Source: Natrinema halophilum (lineage in GTDB: Archaea; Halobacteriota; Halobacteria; Halobacteriales; Natrialbaceae). From it: 64,000 bases of DNA. The position numbers and the translations under genes are program-made. Below the pieces are notes generated by a model. That model made no database searches. It was given only the letters and a program-made list of their open reading frames with translations, and was not told the DNA's origin. Below, one piece after another: positions 1 through 10,386 of this stretch (positions within the stretch are counted from its first letter, which is position 1; each line of letters opens with the position of its first letter). The stretch covers positions 4,295,797-4,359,796 of the forward strand of contig NZ_CP058601.1 of assembly GCF_013402815.2 (NCBI RefSeq), in the 5' to 3' direction.

Positions 1-71
1 CCGGGCCGCCTCTTTCGACCGCTGCCCTGATCCGTCCGCTCCGGCTCTTTCAGCCGACTGGCTGAGCCGAC

Positions 72-94
72 CGCCCACGAGTACTCCGTGGGCG
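72..94. terminator. Hairpin directly after the trm56 stop codon
   Basis: CGCCCACG and CGTGGGCG form a perfect 8-bp stem around a 7-nt loop, immediately downstream of the minus-strand trm56 stop. The position suggests a role in transcript end formation or stability; this is inference. Confidence 0.4.
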
Positions 95-646
95 CTATTC
101 TTCGTCGTCTACCGACTCGACGCGCTTGCCCGTTTCCATCGGGGTCACGCGCCGATCAGCGTCAACCCATTCTTGCTCGAGTTCCCGACCCTCGAATAGC
201 CGGTCGAGGAAAACGGCGAGACCGGCCACTTCTGAGTGGGGCTGGTTGGTGACGCCGACGTTCCAGTCGGCTTCTTCGTAGACGTCGAACGACACTTTTT
301 CCGAGCCGACGACGAGCAAGAGTGCGTCGCCCGCGGATTCGTGGGCCGCCCGGATGTCCGCTTCGACGTCCTGGACGCGCTCGCCGTACATCGTGAGGTG
401 GACGACTCGGCCCTCCCAATCGCGGATGTCGCCGAGCGGGGAGTCGGTGAGCTCGGCCGCGAAGGGGCCGCCGAACCGGTCGGTGATGTCCGCGACCGTC
501 TCGAGCGACTGGCCGGCGTTGTCGGGAAAGAGAACGCGGTCGGCACCCAGCGCTCGAGCGGTCAACCCGACGTGGGTCGTCATCCGATCGTCCCGACCGG
601 GGCGGTGGCCGAGTCGGAGAACGGCGACCTCGCTATCCTCGTGCAT
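95..646 (-). CDS. trm56: tRNA (cytidine(56)-2'-O)-methyltransferase, aTrm56
   Basis: This looks like the archaeal SPOUT-class enzyme that methylates the 2'-OH of C56 in the T-loop of tRNA. The N-terminus has the family signature VLRLGHRPGRDDRMTTHVGL, followed by a LGADRVLF strand. A C-terminal segment around VGVTNQPHSEVAGLAVFLDR fits the knotted SPOUT cofactor-binding fold. The protein is about 183 aa, normal for the family. I chose the ATG before HEDSEVAVL because family members start there; an in-frame ATG 12 nt upstream (658) is possible. It is the last minus-strand gene before the window edge and stands apart from the regulator at 749-1399. Confidence 0.9.
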   Translation of the reverse strand: MHEDSEVAVLRLGHRPGRDDRMTTHVGLTARALGADRVLFPDNAGQSLETVADITDRFGGPFAAELTDSPLGDIRDWEGRVVHLTMYGERVQDVEADIRAAHESAGDALLLVVGSEKVSFDVYEEADWNVGVTNQPHSEVAGLAVFLDRLFEGRELEQEWVDADRRVTPMETGKRVESVDDEE

Positions 647-748
647 GCCCTGTTCCACTCTCTGACGAGGTTAGGTGGTTTCGTTTTCGGCGTGTTGTTC
701 TCGGAACGCACCCGTCGGGAGCACAGCCACTCGCAGCGACCTACCGCG

Positions 749-1399
749 TTATCGCACGCGTCTCCCCTTCGCTTCCGGGCCTGACAGAAACCATTTGAGC
801 ACCGTCGCCTGCCCGCGACGGAGAATCGTACTCGCGGTCGACTTGTCGACGTCGACTGTGTCGGCGAGGTCCGCGAGCGTACACTCCCGCGGAACTTCGA
901 AGTAGCCCTCGCGTATGGCGGCTTCGAGGACCTCCCGCTGGCGATCGGTCAACAGCGATTCCGTCTCCGTCGTGGTGATCACCGACTGCAGTTCGTACGC
1001 GACGTCCGCCGTCTCCAGTACCGTCTGGAGGCGCTCGAGTTCCTCGCGCGTTCCGGTCAGGTCGAATGTAAACCAGCCGTTCCGGGCGACGATTGGGAAC
1101 TCGATGGGGAGCGACGAGGTATCGACGAACTCGTACAGGTTCGTATCTGACACCTCGTACTTGCCGAGCGCGCGTCTGCCGGCCGATTCGAGCAATTCGA
1201 AACGGGCGATCGCCGGATGAGCGCGCATCGCGTCGACGCAGGCGTCGGCTTCGTCGGCGACGATTTCGCCGAGTTCGATCGCTTTCCCCTCCAACCGATA
1301 GCCGGCCAGGAGTTTGAAGCTCGCATCGGGAAACGCCTCCGAAACCTCCCTCACCCACACGCCGTCCGGCAGACGGATACGAAACTGCGCGCGGATCAT
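749..1399 (-). CDS. Bat-type HTH transcription regulator
   Basis: A 216-aa haloarchaeal regulator. The N-terminal ~150 residues form a sensor-like domain of unknown ligand. The C-terminus has the HTH_10 (bacterio-opsin activator type) motif: LTDRQREVLEAAIREGYFEVPRE, then LADTVDVDKSTASTILRRG. I chose the ATG before IRAQFRIRLPDG; the open frame runs on upstream, but that part overlaps the divergent DUF4188 gene and looks non-coding. Its start lies 130 bp from that gene, so the two may share a control region. The target is unknown. Confidence 0.8.
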   Translation of the reverse strand: MIRAQFRIRLPDGVWVREVSEAFPDASFKLLAGYRLEGKAIELGEIVADEADACVDAMRAHPAIARFELLESAGRRALGKYEVSDTNLYEFVDTSSLPIEFPIVARNGWFTFDLTGTREELERLQTVLETADVAYELQSVITTTETESLLTDRQREVLEAAIREGYFEVPRECTLADLADTVDVDKSTASTILRRGQATVLKWFLSGPEAKGRRVR

Positions 1400-1528
1400 C
1401 GTCGATCCTCGATGACGGTCGGCAGTCGGTCTACGGTCGGCTCGTACCGGTCTGCGACGACCGGATATCGGACGGCGGGAGTCGACACCAACATGTTGGG
1501 GCAATCGGCAAGCAGGAACGCCACGAGT

Positions 1529-2095
1529 ATGAGTGTGATGACGGAACGGGACGACGCTACTGAGGACGTGATCGAACGGAGAGTCACCGCCGAACGCGAC
1601 GAGGAGTTCGTCGTCTTCCACATCGGAATGCGAATTAACGCGTTCTGGAAGGTTCATCGATGGCTCCCGCTGCTGTTGCTCGCTCCTCGGCTGGTTCGTG
1701 AGTTGCTCGGTGATACGGAATCCGGCCTCCTCGAGAGTCGAACGGTGGTGGGCCCCGGCATCAGGAACGTCGCCTTCGTCCAGTACTGGGAATCGTTCGA
1801 TGCCCTCCGGGCGTATGCCCACGACGGCGACCGGTTACACGTCCCCGCCTGGCAGAAGTACTACGAGAACGGAACCAAAGAGGACCCCGCCGTCGGCATC
1901 TGGCACGAAACCTATCTCGTGGACGCCGACGGATACGAGACCGTGTACAATAATATGCCAGCACAGGGACTCGCGGCGTGTGACGGGACGGAGGTGGTGC
2001 CGGCGACGGACGGTCGAGAGACCGCGGCCGACCGACTGGAACGCGCTGGCGAGGCAGATACGTCCGTCGACGCGGTATCCGACACCGAACAATAA
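1529..2095 (+). CDS. DUF4188 domain protein
   Basis: A 188-aa protein with the DUF4188 pattern: VVFHIGMRINAFWKVHRWLP near residue 30, then a strand with VQYWESFDALRAYAHDGD and an HVPAWQKYYE helix. The family is sometimes annotated as a phenylacetaldoxime dehydratase-like or monooxygenase-like ferredoxin-type fold, but the reaction is not established. An ATG at 1541 is an alternative start. It is followed 25 bp later by the cupin gene in the same orientation, so the two are probably co-transcribed. The acidic C-terminal tail (last ~35 residues) is poorly structured. Confidence 0.75.
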   Translation: MSVMTERDDATEDVIERRVTAERDEEFVVFHIGMRINAFWKVHRWLPLLLLAPRLVRELLGDTESGLLESRTVVGPGIRNVAFVQYWESFDALRAYAHDGDRLHVPAWQKYYENGTKEDPAVGIWHETYLVDADGYETVYNNMPAQGLAACDGTEVVPATDGRETAADRLERAGEADTSVDAVSDTEQ

Positions 2096-2120
2096 ACAAC
2101 CGGCGCGAGTGAGAGGCGGT

Positions 2121-2597
2121 ATGGAAAAGGTAAACGAGTCGACCGTCGACTGGAAAGCGTACGACCGCGAGGAAACTGTCTTCCGGCGAAAGGAACTTTC
2201 GAGCGCCGTCGATGCCTCGGACCTCGGTTGCAGCCTGTACGAACTCCCGGCGGGAATGCGGTCGTGGCCGTACCACTATCACACGGCAAACGAGGAGGCG
2301 ATCTACGTACTGGAAGGTGACGGACAGCTGAAAACTGCTGACGGCCTCGAGTCGCTGACGGCCGGCGACTTCGTGACCCTGCCGGCAGACGAAAGCGGCG
2401 GTCATCGGATCATCAACGACGGCGACGAGCCGCTCCGGTATCTGATGATGTCGACGATGAACGAGCCGGACGTCACCATCTATCCCGAGATGAACAAGTT
2501 CGGCGTCTACGTCGGCTCACCCCCGGGTGGTCGCGACGAACGGACGTTCGAGGGATACTACCGGATCGACGACGAGACGGAATACTGGGACGAGTAA
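2121..2597 (+). CDS. Cupin domain protein
   Basis: A 158-aa single-domain cupin. Motif 1 is visible as PYHYHTANEEAIYVLEGDG (the two His and the Glu are potential metal ligands). Motif 2 is around DFVTLPADESGGHRIIND, with the second His. The protein lacks a signal peptide and is probably cytoplasmic. The substrate cannot be told from sequence; cupins of this size are often sugar isomerases or small dioxygenases. It lies 25 bp after the DUF4188 gene and probably shares its transcript. Confidence 0.85.
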   Translation: MEKVNESTVDWKAYDREETVFRRKELSSAVDASDLGCSLYELPAGMRSWPYHYHTANEEAIYVLEGDGQLKTADGLESLTAGDFVTLPADESGGHRIINDGDEPLRYLMMSTMNEPDVTIYPEMNKFGVYVGSPPGGRDERTFEGYYRIDDETEYWDE

Positions 2598-2697
2598 GCG
2601 GACGAGGACGGACTCGAACGATCCCTCCGACAAGCTTTTTCGAAACCCTGCGGAACAGTCTCACCATGGTCGACTCCGGGAGCCGGGTGACGGTTCG

Positions 2698-2919
2698 ATG
2701 ACGGGGCTTCGCGAGTGGCTCGAGACCGCCCGCGAGGAACGGTGGGGGATTCTGACCGATCTGGCGTTCGCTGTCGTCTGGGTGACAGCGGTCGATCTCG
2801 TCTTCCGGGTCCTCGACGGGCCGACGTGGGCGTACTACATGTTCATGCTCGCGGGAATCGCGGCCTATTTCGGCCTGATCTGGAGTTTCAAACTCGCGAC
2901 CGGTCAACAGGATCGGTAG
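2698..2919 (+). CDS. Small two-helix membrane protein
   Basis: A 73-aa protein with an amphipathic N-terminus (GLREWLETAREERWG) and two hydrophobic segments, roughly residues 17-35 and 44-64. It resembles the short haloarchaeal membrane proteins with DUF numbers. No function is known. The ATG is preceded by an in-frame extension with weaker coding character, so I take the start at 2698. It follows the cupin gene by 100 bp. Confidence 0.6.
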   Translation: MTGLREWLETAREERWGILTDLAFAVVWVTAVDLVFRVLDGPTWAYYMFMLAGIAAYFGLIWSFKLATGQQDR

Positions 2920-2993
2920 CGCTCGGTCGTCCGTCGACCGGGCCGGTGTGGACGGTTTCACAACCGGAAAAATGCCGTCGTCTCCGCAATCCG

Positions 2994-3455
2994 CTAGTCG
3001 GTATCCTCGACGTCGACGACGAGGACCGGAACGTGCGTCGATCGAAGCGTCCGTTCGGTGACGCTGCCGAGCAATGCTCGTCTGATCCCCGAGCGACCGT
3101 GCGACCCCATGACGACGAGGTCGACGTCCTGATCGTCGATGTAATTCGCGATCAGCGAGTGCGGTTTCCCCGCCGAAACGTGCTCGACGGTCTCGAGGCC
3201 GCGGTCTCGAGCGCGGTCGGCGACGTAGCCGGTCGCTCGATCGGCCCGCTCGCGGACCTCCTCCATCTCGCCGTACCGGCCCTGTTCGATGCGGTCGAGT
3301 TGTTCGCCGCCGAGGCTGAGGCTCATCGAATCGGTGTCGACGACGTACAGGGCGTGTACGGTCGCCCCGTACTGCTCGGCGAGATCGAGCGCGTGTTCGA
3401 CGGCCGCTTCGGCCGTATCGCTGCCGTCCGTGGGAACGAGTATCTGGTCGTACAT
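2994..3455 (-). CDS. Universal stress protein (UspA family)
   Basis: A 153-aa UspA-fold protein starting MYDQILVPTDGSDTAEAAVEHA. The ATP-binding motif GSHGRSGIRRALLGSVTERTL (G-2x-G-9x-G-S/T type) is intact near residue 120, so it is probably a nucleotide-binding Usp. It starts 2 bp after the stop of the SSS symporter gene, so it is almost certainly the last gene of the acetyl-CoA synthetase, DUF4212, symporter operon. Usp genes commonly sit next to transporters in haloarchaea, where a regulatory role has been proposed. Confidence 0.92.
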   Translation of the reverse strand: MYDQILVPTDGSDTAEAAVEHALDLAEQYGATVHALYVVDTDSMSLSLGGEQLDRIEQGRYGEMEEVRERADRATGYVADRARDRGLETVEHVSAGKPHSLIANYIDDQDVDLVVMGSHGRSGIRRALLGSVTERTLRSTHVPVLVVDVEDTD

Positions 3456-3457
3456 TG

Positions 3458-5140
3458 TTAGTCTCCCGAAGGGGTCTCGCCCCCGTCGGTGACGACGTCT
3501 TCGGCGGTTTGCTGGCGAGTCATGGGTTCGGGGCTGTGACACTGGCGGACGATCTTTTTCGTCTCCATATCCGGCTCGTCGGTCGCCATCGACACGACGA
3601 TAGTGACGGCGAACACGACCGGGACCGCGATTAGTGCGGAGCCGATCGCGGGTACCCATTGGGCGAGCACCGGAACGTACGGGCCTTCGGCACCAGTGTA
3701 CGTCGGCATCACTTCGTTTATCATCGGAATCGTCCAGATGGTCAGTCCGGTGAGCATGCCGGCGAGCGCGCCCTGCCGATTGGTGTTTTCCCACCACATT
3801 CCGAGGAAGAACATCGGGAAGAGCACGGAACCGGCAAGCGAGAACGCATAGGACACCAGCGCAGCGATGGGTGCCGCCGGGTTGAGCGCGGCCACCGTCG
3901 TCAGCACGCCCAGTGCGACGATGCTCAGACGCCCGACCAGCACCTGCTGGCGCTGGGTCGCGTCGGGGTTGATGATATTCGTGTAGATGTCGTGAGATAT
4001 CGCCGACGAACCGGCGATGAACAGCCCGGCGACCGTCGCGATCGCCGCGGCGATACCGCCAGCGGCGACGAGGCCGACGAACCACTGTGGAAGTTCCGCC
4101 AACTGCGCCGCGAGGACGACGATGACGTCACCGGCGGCGCTGCTCATCCCGGGATCGCCGTAGACCGCACCGACGTTCTCCGAAAAGAGATCGGTGCCGA
4201 ACGCGGCGAACGCGGGGGCGCTCCAGTACAGCAGGCAGATGAAGAACAGCCCCCAGACCGTCGACCAACGGGCGGTCCGCTCGCTCTCGACCGTGTAGAA
4301 CCGAACCAGCACGTGCGGGAGTCCGCACGTGCCGACGATCAACGAGAAACACGTCGCGATCCACAGATAGTAGCTCCCGCTCGTGAAGGGTTCGCTGAAC
4401 TCGTTGCCGAGTTGGCTGATCAGCGCTCCGTACTCGAGTTGCGGAAGCACCGTCGAGTACCCCTGCGTGAAGCCGACGACGTAGAGGCCGACGATGAACG
4501 CGGTGATGAGGATGACGTACTGGACGGCCATGTTCTTCGTCGCGCCCAGCATCCCCGAGATAGTGAGGTACCCGACCGTGATTGCCATCATGAACACGAC
4601 CATCGACTGGTAGCCGGATAACCCGGGTAGCCCGATGTCGCCGAAGATGTAGAGGCCGACCAGACCCATGCCTCGAGCCTGTCCGATCGAGTAGACGAAC
4701 CCGATGAGGAAGGTGGTAACCGCGGCGATCGCACGTGCAGCGTCAGAATTGAAGCGGTCGCCGACGAAATCCGGTGCGGTGTACTTCCCGAACCGGCGTA
4801 GCTGTGCGGCCAGAAAGATTAACAAAATGAAATAGCCCGTCGTCCAACCGACGACGAACGCCAGGCCATAGAAGCCAGACAGTGCGATCAGCGCCGCCAT
4901 CCCGAGGTAGGATGCGGCGGACATCCAGTTTGCGCCGATCGCCATTCCGTTCTCGACGTTTCCGATGGATCGGCCGGCGACCCACATGTCCTCGGTATCG
5001 GCAACGCGGAAGACGAAACCGATCGCGAGGAACAGGAGCAACATCGAAAGGACCAGGATGGCTGGGCCGATCTTGAACGAAACGTTCAGTCCCTCCGGGA
5101 GGAGCCCGCTCTGCAAGACGACGCTTGCAGCCCCGGTCAT
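3458..5140 (-). CDS. Sodium:solute symporter, acetate permease-like (VC_2705 subfamily)
   Basis: A 560-aa member of the SSS family with about 13 membrane helices. Typical marks are AGRSIGNVENGMAIGANWMSAASYLGMAAL near the N-terminus, the GQARGMGLVGLY helix, and a hydrophilic C-terminal tail. The DUF4212 small subunit directly upstream overlaps it by 4 bp (ATGA). That pairing defines the VC_2705-type large/small symporter, and the nearby acetyl-CoA synthetases point to acetate or another short monocarboxylate as the substrate. Substrate choice is inference; the family call is firm. Confidence 0.9.
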   Translation of the reverse strand: MTGAASVVLQSGLLPEGLNVSFKIGPAILVLSMLLLFLAIGFVFRVADTEDMWVAGRSIGNVENGMAIGANWMSAASYLGMAALIALSGFYGLAFVVGWTTGYFILLIFLAAQLRRFGKYTAPDFVGDRFNSDAARAIAAVTTFLIGFVYSIGQARGMGLVGLYIFGDIGLPGLSGYQSMVVFMMAITVGYLTISGMLGATKNMAVQYVILITAFIVGLYVVGFTQGYSTVLPQLEYGALISQLGNEFSEPFTSGSYYLWIATCFSLIVGTCGLPHVLVRFYTVESERTARWSTVWGLFFICLLYWSAPAFAAFGTDLFSENVGAVYGDPGMSSAAGDVIVVLAAQLAELPQWFVGLVAAGGIAAAIATVAGLFIAGSSAISHDIYTNIINPDATQRQQVLVGRLSIVALGVLTTVAALNPAAPIAALVSYAFSLAGSVLFPMFFLGMWWENTNRQGALAGMLTGLTIWTIPMINEVMPTYTGAEGPYVPVLAQWVPAIGSALIAVPVVFAVTIVVSMATDEPDMETKKIVRQCHSPEPMTRQQTAEDVVTDGGETPSGD

Positions 5141-5598
5141 TCGTCGTCACCTCCTCCAGTCTGGTGCCCGCCGTCGGTCACCGCAGCTTCGCCACCGCGG
5201 CCGGTTTCCTCGGTGGTCGAGTGCTCGATACCGTACTTCCGGTCGAGCGCATCTCGCTTCCGTGCGTACCAAAACGAGAGGATCAGTGCGCCGGTCGGCG
5301 CACCGATTGCGACGAGGAAATAGTGCAGCGGAAAGCCGAATCCCGGAACCTGGCTCGTCATGACGCCGGGTGCGAATCGCGTCAGCGTCACCGGACCGAA
5401 GACGATGACGAACCAGATCGCGAAGCCGGTCCAGACCACGCGGAGATGGTCGCGCATGAACAGCGTACTCGGCTTCAGCAGGTTTACCTCCGCGTTGAGA
5501 TAGTCGGTGTTTCGGTGGGCCTGGCCGGGTTTTCCGGCAACGCCACCGTCAGTTGCGGCTCGTTCGGCAGTCGAATCATGGTTGTTATTGTCTGGCAT
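5137..5598 (-). CDS. DUF4212 protein, small subunit of SSS symporter
   Basis: A 153-aa protein with two membrane helices (about residues 57-80 and 97-120) and the DUF4212 features: LRVVWTGFAIWFVIVFGP, FPLHYFLVAIGAP and a C-terminal FWYARKRDALDRKYG. Family members are encoded next to VC_2705-type symporters and are thought to be their partner subunit. The stop codon overlaps the symporter start. It lies 53 bp after the acetyl-CoA synthetase gene, consistent with one operon. Confidence 0.88.
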   Translation of the reverse strand: MPDNNNHDSTAERAATDGGVAGKPGQAHRNTDYLNAEVNLLKPSTLFMRDHLRVVWTGFAIWFVIVFGPVTLTRFAPGVMTSQVPGFGFPLHYFLVAIGAPTGALILSFWYARKRDALDRKYGIEHSTTEETGRGGEAAVTDGGHQTGGGDDE

Positions 5599-5651
5599 AT
5601 GATCGTAAATTGCGTGTTATGGTGCGTGTGTCCTCGAAAATCGGATGTTTG

Positions 5652-7628
<1,977 letters not shown>

Positions 7629-8052
7629 GGTACACTCCCTCAATCAACAACGATCATAGTAAAGGCGGCCTCTAGCTGTGCAAAATCGACCCGCTATTTG
7701 TGGATCCGCGTTGGAGTTACTGACTACGATCCGACCTGAACGAGGTTCGTTTCACCGGGAAAATACAGAACACAATCGCCCATCATCGTTCGGTACTGAT
7801 CGGTCCGTGTCGGATCGGAATTCTCACGGGGAACAGAATGGCTGTCTAGAGATTTAGGATCGAATCGTTCATCCGAAGGCACCGATCGGCTCCTGATTGC
7901 CCGCCGTCACCCAGTGGTCGCGAGTTACCTGTTCAATTCCTGCCTGTGGTCGCGAGTTACCTGTTCAATTCCTGCCTGTGGTCGCGAGTTACCTGTTCAA
8001 TTCCTGCCTGTGGTCGCGAGTTACCTGTTCAATTCCTGCCTGTGGTCGCGAG
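7629..8052. other. Non-coding stretch between acs copy 1 and the bat-like gene
   Basis: No credible gene. The half nearest acs should hold its promoter. The half nearest the regulator is filled by the 32-bp tandem repeat described separately. Confidence 0.6.
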
Positions 8053-8060
8053 TTACCTGT
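7914..8060. repeat. 32-bp direct tandem repeat, four copies plus a partial fifth
   Basis: Copies begin at 7914, 7946, 7978, 8010 and 8042, each with GTGGTCGCGAGTTACCTGTT. The first four are essentially identical. The fifth diverges after about 18 bases where it enters the coding region. On the minus strand the unit contains the last codons and stop of the bat-like gene. The array therefore seems to have grown from the gene's 3' end. There are no spacers, so it is not CRISPR. Confidence 0.92.
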
Positions 8061-10263
8061 CCGGTTCGTCGAAGAACGTCCGAAGCAATTCGTGCTGGCC
8101 TTTCCGCAGGTGGTTGTGCAACGTCGGCGAGGAAACGCCCATCGCGTCGGCAACTTCCTCGGCGGTGCTTTCACGGGGCCAATCGTAGTACCCTCCGAAG
8201 TAGGCCGCCCGGAGCGCCGCCTCCTGACGATCCGTCAGCCGATCTTCGAGGCCCTCCCGGAACTCGCGAGCCGTCTGGACGGTTCGTTCGACTTCGCGTT
8301 TCCCGACCAGTTTCGAGTCGGGAAACGCTGCGCGGAGGCCATCGACGATCGTTCGGAGATCTGCGTCGGCCGCGCAGTCACCGGTGATCGTCGCCGCCCC
8401 ACCCTCGAAAACCGCTCCGTGAACGGTAACGCCGTACTCGCTCAAGGTGACGACCGGACAGGAGCCATCGACGATGAACTCGACGCGCCAGCCGTCCTCG
8501 TGCGTCTCGACGAGACGGCAGTCCTCGATCCCCGGATCGGCCTCGGCGAGTACGAAGACGTCCGCCGGCGATGCCCCCTCGAGGCGAACGTAATAGAGCC
8601 GCGTCGATTCCCCGATCGGGACCAGCGAATCGAGCTCGAATCGGCAGTCGAATTGCCCCGAGGCGTCGACGAGGAACGATCGGTCGTCGCGACACGTAAC
8701 CTCGAGTTCGGTCACCCGATCCGATAACAGAAGGTTTCGCCGACGAATGGCGGCGATCGCGTAGCCGATCTGGTGGCCGATCGTCTCGAGCCAGCCTCGC
8801 TCGTCGTCTTCGAACGCAGCCTGACGCTCGGTCGCGACCGAAAGCGTCCCGTAAACGGTATCGCCGTAGGCCAGGGATACCCGTGCGACGGCTCCCTCGA
8901 ACGACTCGCCGTCGATCGTCGCCGTGACGTCGTCCGCAACGATGACCGATCGGTCTTCTGTGCCGACGGGATCAGACGGCCGCAGGTCATCGCCGACGGA
9001 CGATTCGTCCTCGCGCCATTTGTCGGGTACGACCTGCTCGACCACGTCCGGCTCGATCCCGCCTGACGCGCGCCATTCTCGACGGTGGTCCGCCACTGTC
9101 GCCCGGTCGATCCAGGCGAAGTCGTAGGCACGACCGTCGGCGAGCGCCGCACACGTCGTCGTCTCGACTTCCTCGTGATCGGTCGACTCGAGCAGCGCGT
9201 GGGTGACGTCTCGATGGCACCGAGCGACCGCGTACAGTTCTGCGAGTTCGGCACGGCGCTCGCGCGCAGCCTCGAGTTCGTCGTGGGCGGCCGTGACGTC
9301 GCGCACGAAGACGGCAAAGCCCCTGTGGCGTCCCCGGTCGTCTCGAAGCGGCGAGACGACTTCGGTCGCGCGAAACAGCGAACCGTCCTTGTGGACGCGC
9401 CAGCCGTCGGTTTCCATGCCTGACTCCTCGAGAGCCGTCGAGAGGGTCCGTTCGGGTTCACTCTTCTCGACGGCGTCGTCGGGATAAAAAGCCGAAACGT
9501 GCGTCCCGACGATCTCTCCGGCTCTGTAGCCGAACATTGCGGCCGCGCTACGGTTCCAGCGTTCGACGTAGCCGTCCTCGTCGAGACGAACCAGCCCGTA
9601 CCGGTCGCTCGCGGCGAGCAACAGTCGGACGACGCTGTCGTCACTCACCGCGGGACCGGACTGTGGGATACCAGATCGGGGGCCGGACGGCCGCTCGACG
9701 GCGTCGAACGCGTCGACTATCTCGGCGTCCGACGGTTCCGGCAGATAGGGCTCGAGAGCTTCGAAACTCTGCCAGCCGCCCGCCGTCTTGACAACACGGG
9801 GGTTGACGTCGTGTTCGATCAGGGCCGTGTGGGCGAAATACTGTCGGAGGTCGCTCGTAGAGACGTCCGCAAGGTTCGGATCTCCGATCAGTTCGCTCGC
9901 GCGTTCGGCGACGTCCGAGACGAGCATCTGGAGCCGGCGGGCCGTAACGGTGAAAATCCGATCGTCGCGCGTGAGGTCGTTACTGCGGGCGTACCGCCGC
10001 AGCTCGCGTTCGACGCGAGTCGGAAGGTACGCGGTTCGGTCGCGCCCGGCATCATCGTCCGGCACCCGCACCAGATATCGGGGCGGATCGATCCGCACCT
10101 GTTCGATGTCGTCGATCGTGAGTCGCGTCAGCTCTGCCGGTCGGAGCCCCACGTCACCACAGAGACGAAGCACCAGCGCCTCGCGGTAGGTCCCGGCGGC
10201 ATCGAGGAACGTTTCGAACTCCTGTCGCGTCAGCACCGACGCCTCGGGCTCCTCGAGACTCAT
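8053..10263 (-). CDS. Bat-like regulator with integrase-like, PAS, GAF and HTH_10 domains
   Basis: A 736-aa multidomain regulator. Residues ~10-190 look like a tyrosine-recombinase catalytic domain: VGLRPAELTRL holds the first Arg, DLRQYF the second, GGWQSFEALEPYL the Trp and Tyr. The usual His before the second Arg is Ser/Asp here, so catalysis is doubtful. A PAS domain follows (~205-330, with ERWNRSAAAMFGYRAGEIVG), then GAF (~345-500), a Bat-type domain, and a C-terminal HTH_10 (LTDRQEAALRAAYFGGYYDWPRE, then MGVSSPTLHNHLRKGQ). It lies between the two acs genes on the same strand, so it probably senses a signal and controls acetate metabolism; this is inference. Confidence 0.88.
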   Translation of the reverse strand: MSLEEPEASVLTRQEFETFLDAAGTYREALVLRLCGDVGLRPAELTRLTIDDIEQVRIDPPRYLVRVPDDDAGRDRTAYLPTRVERELRRYARSNDLTRDDRIFTVTARRLQMLVSDVAERASELIGDPNLADVSTSDLRQYFAHTALIEHDVNPRVVKTAGGWQSFEALEPYLPEPSDAEIVDAFDAVERPSGPRSGIPQSGPAVSDDSVVRLLLAASDRYGLVRLDEDGYVERWNRSAAAMFGYRAGEIVGTHVSAFYPDDAVEKSEPERTLSTALEESGMETDGWRVHKDGSLFRATEVVSPLRDDRGRHRGFAVFVRDVTAAHDELEAARERRAELAELYAVARCHRDVTHALLESTDHEEVETTTCAALADGRAYDFAWIDRATVADHRREWRASGGIEPDVVEQVVPDKWREDESSVGDDLRPSDPVGTEDRSVIVADDVTATIDGESFEGAVARVSLAYGDTVYGTLSVATERQAAFEDDERGWLETIGHQIGYAIAAIRRRNLLLSDRVTELEVTCRDDRSFLVDASGQFDCRFELDSLVPIGESTRLYYVRLEGASPADVFVLAEADPGIEDCRLVETHEDGWRVEFIVDGSCPVVTLSEYGVTVHGAVFEGGAATITGDCAADADLRTIVDGLRAAFPDSKLVGKREVERTVQTAREFREGLEDRLTDRQEAALRAAYFGGYYDWPRESTAEEVADAMGVSSPTLHNHLRKGQHELLRTFFDEPDR

Positions 10264-10386
10264 GGTTCGCTCGTTCTGGAGACGCGAACATAACTGTATC
10301 GTCTGTGGCCGCGTTCTATGGCGAATAAGTAGGTTGGCCGCATCTCCACCCCTAACGTCCGTTTCGCGATAGTAGGAAAAGCGAAA

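Noticed and set aside
1217..1528. N-terminal extension of the DUF4188 frame
   Set aside because: It is antisense to the bat-type regulator's 5' end and lacks family similarity; the family begins near the ATG at 1529.
7914..8060. CRISPR-like repeats
   Set aside because: The 32-bp units are contiguous, with no spacers between them, and no cas genes are near.
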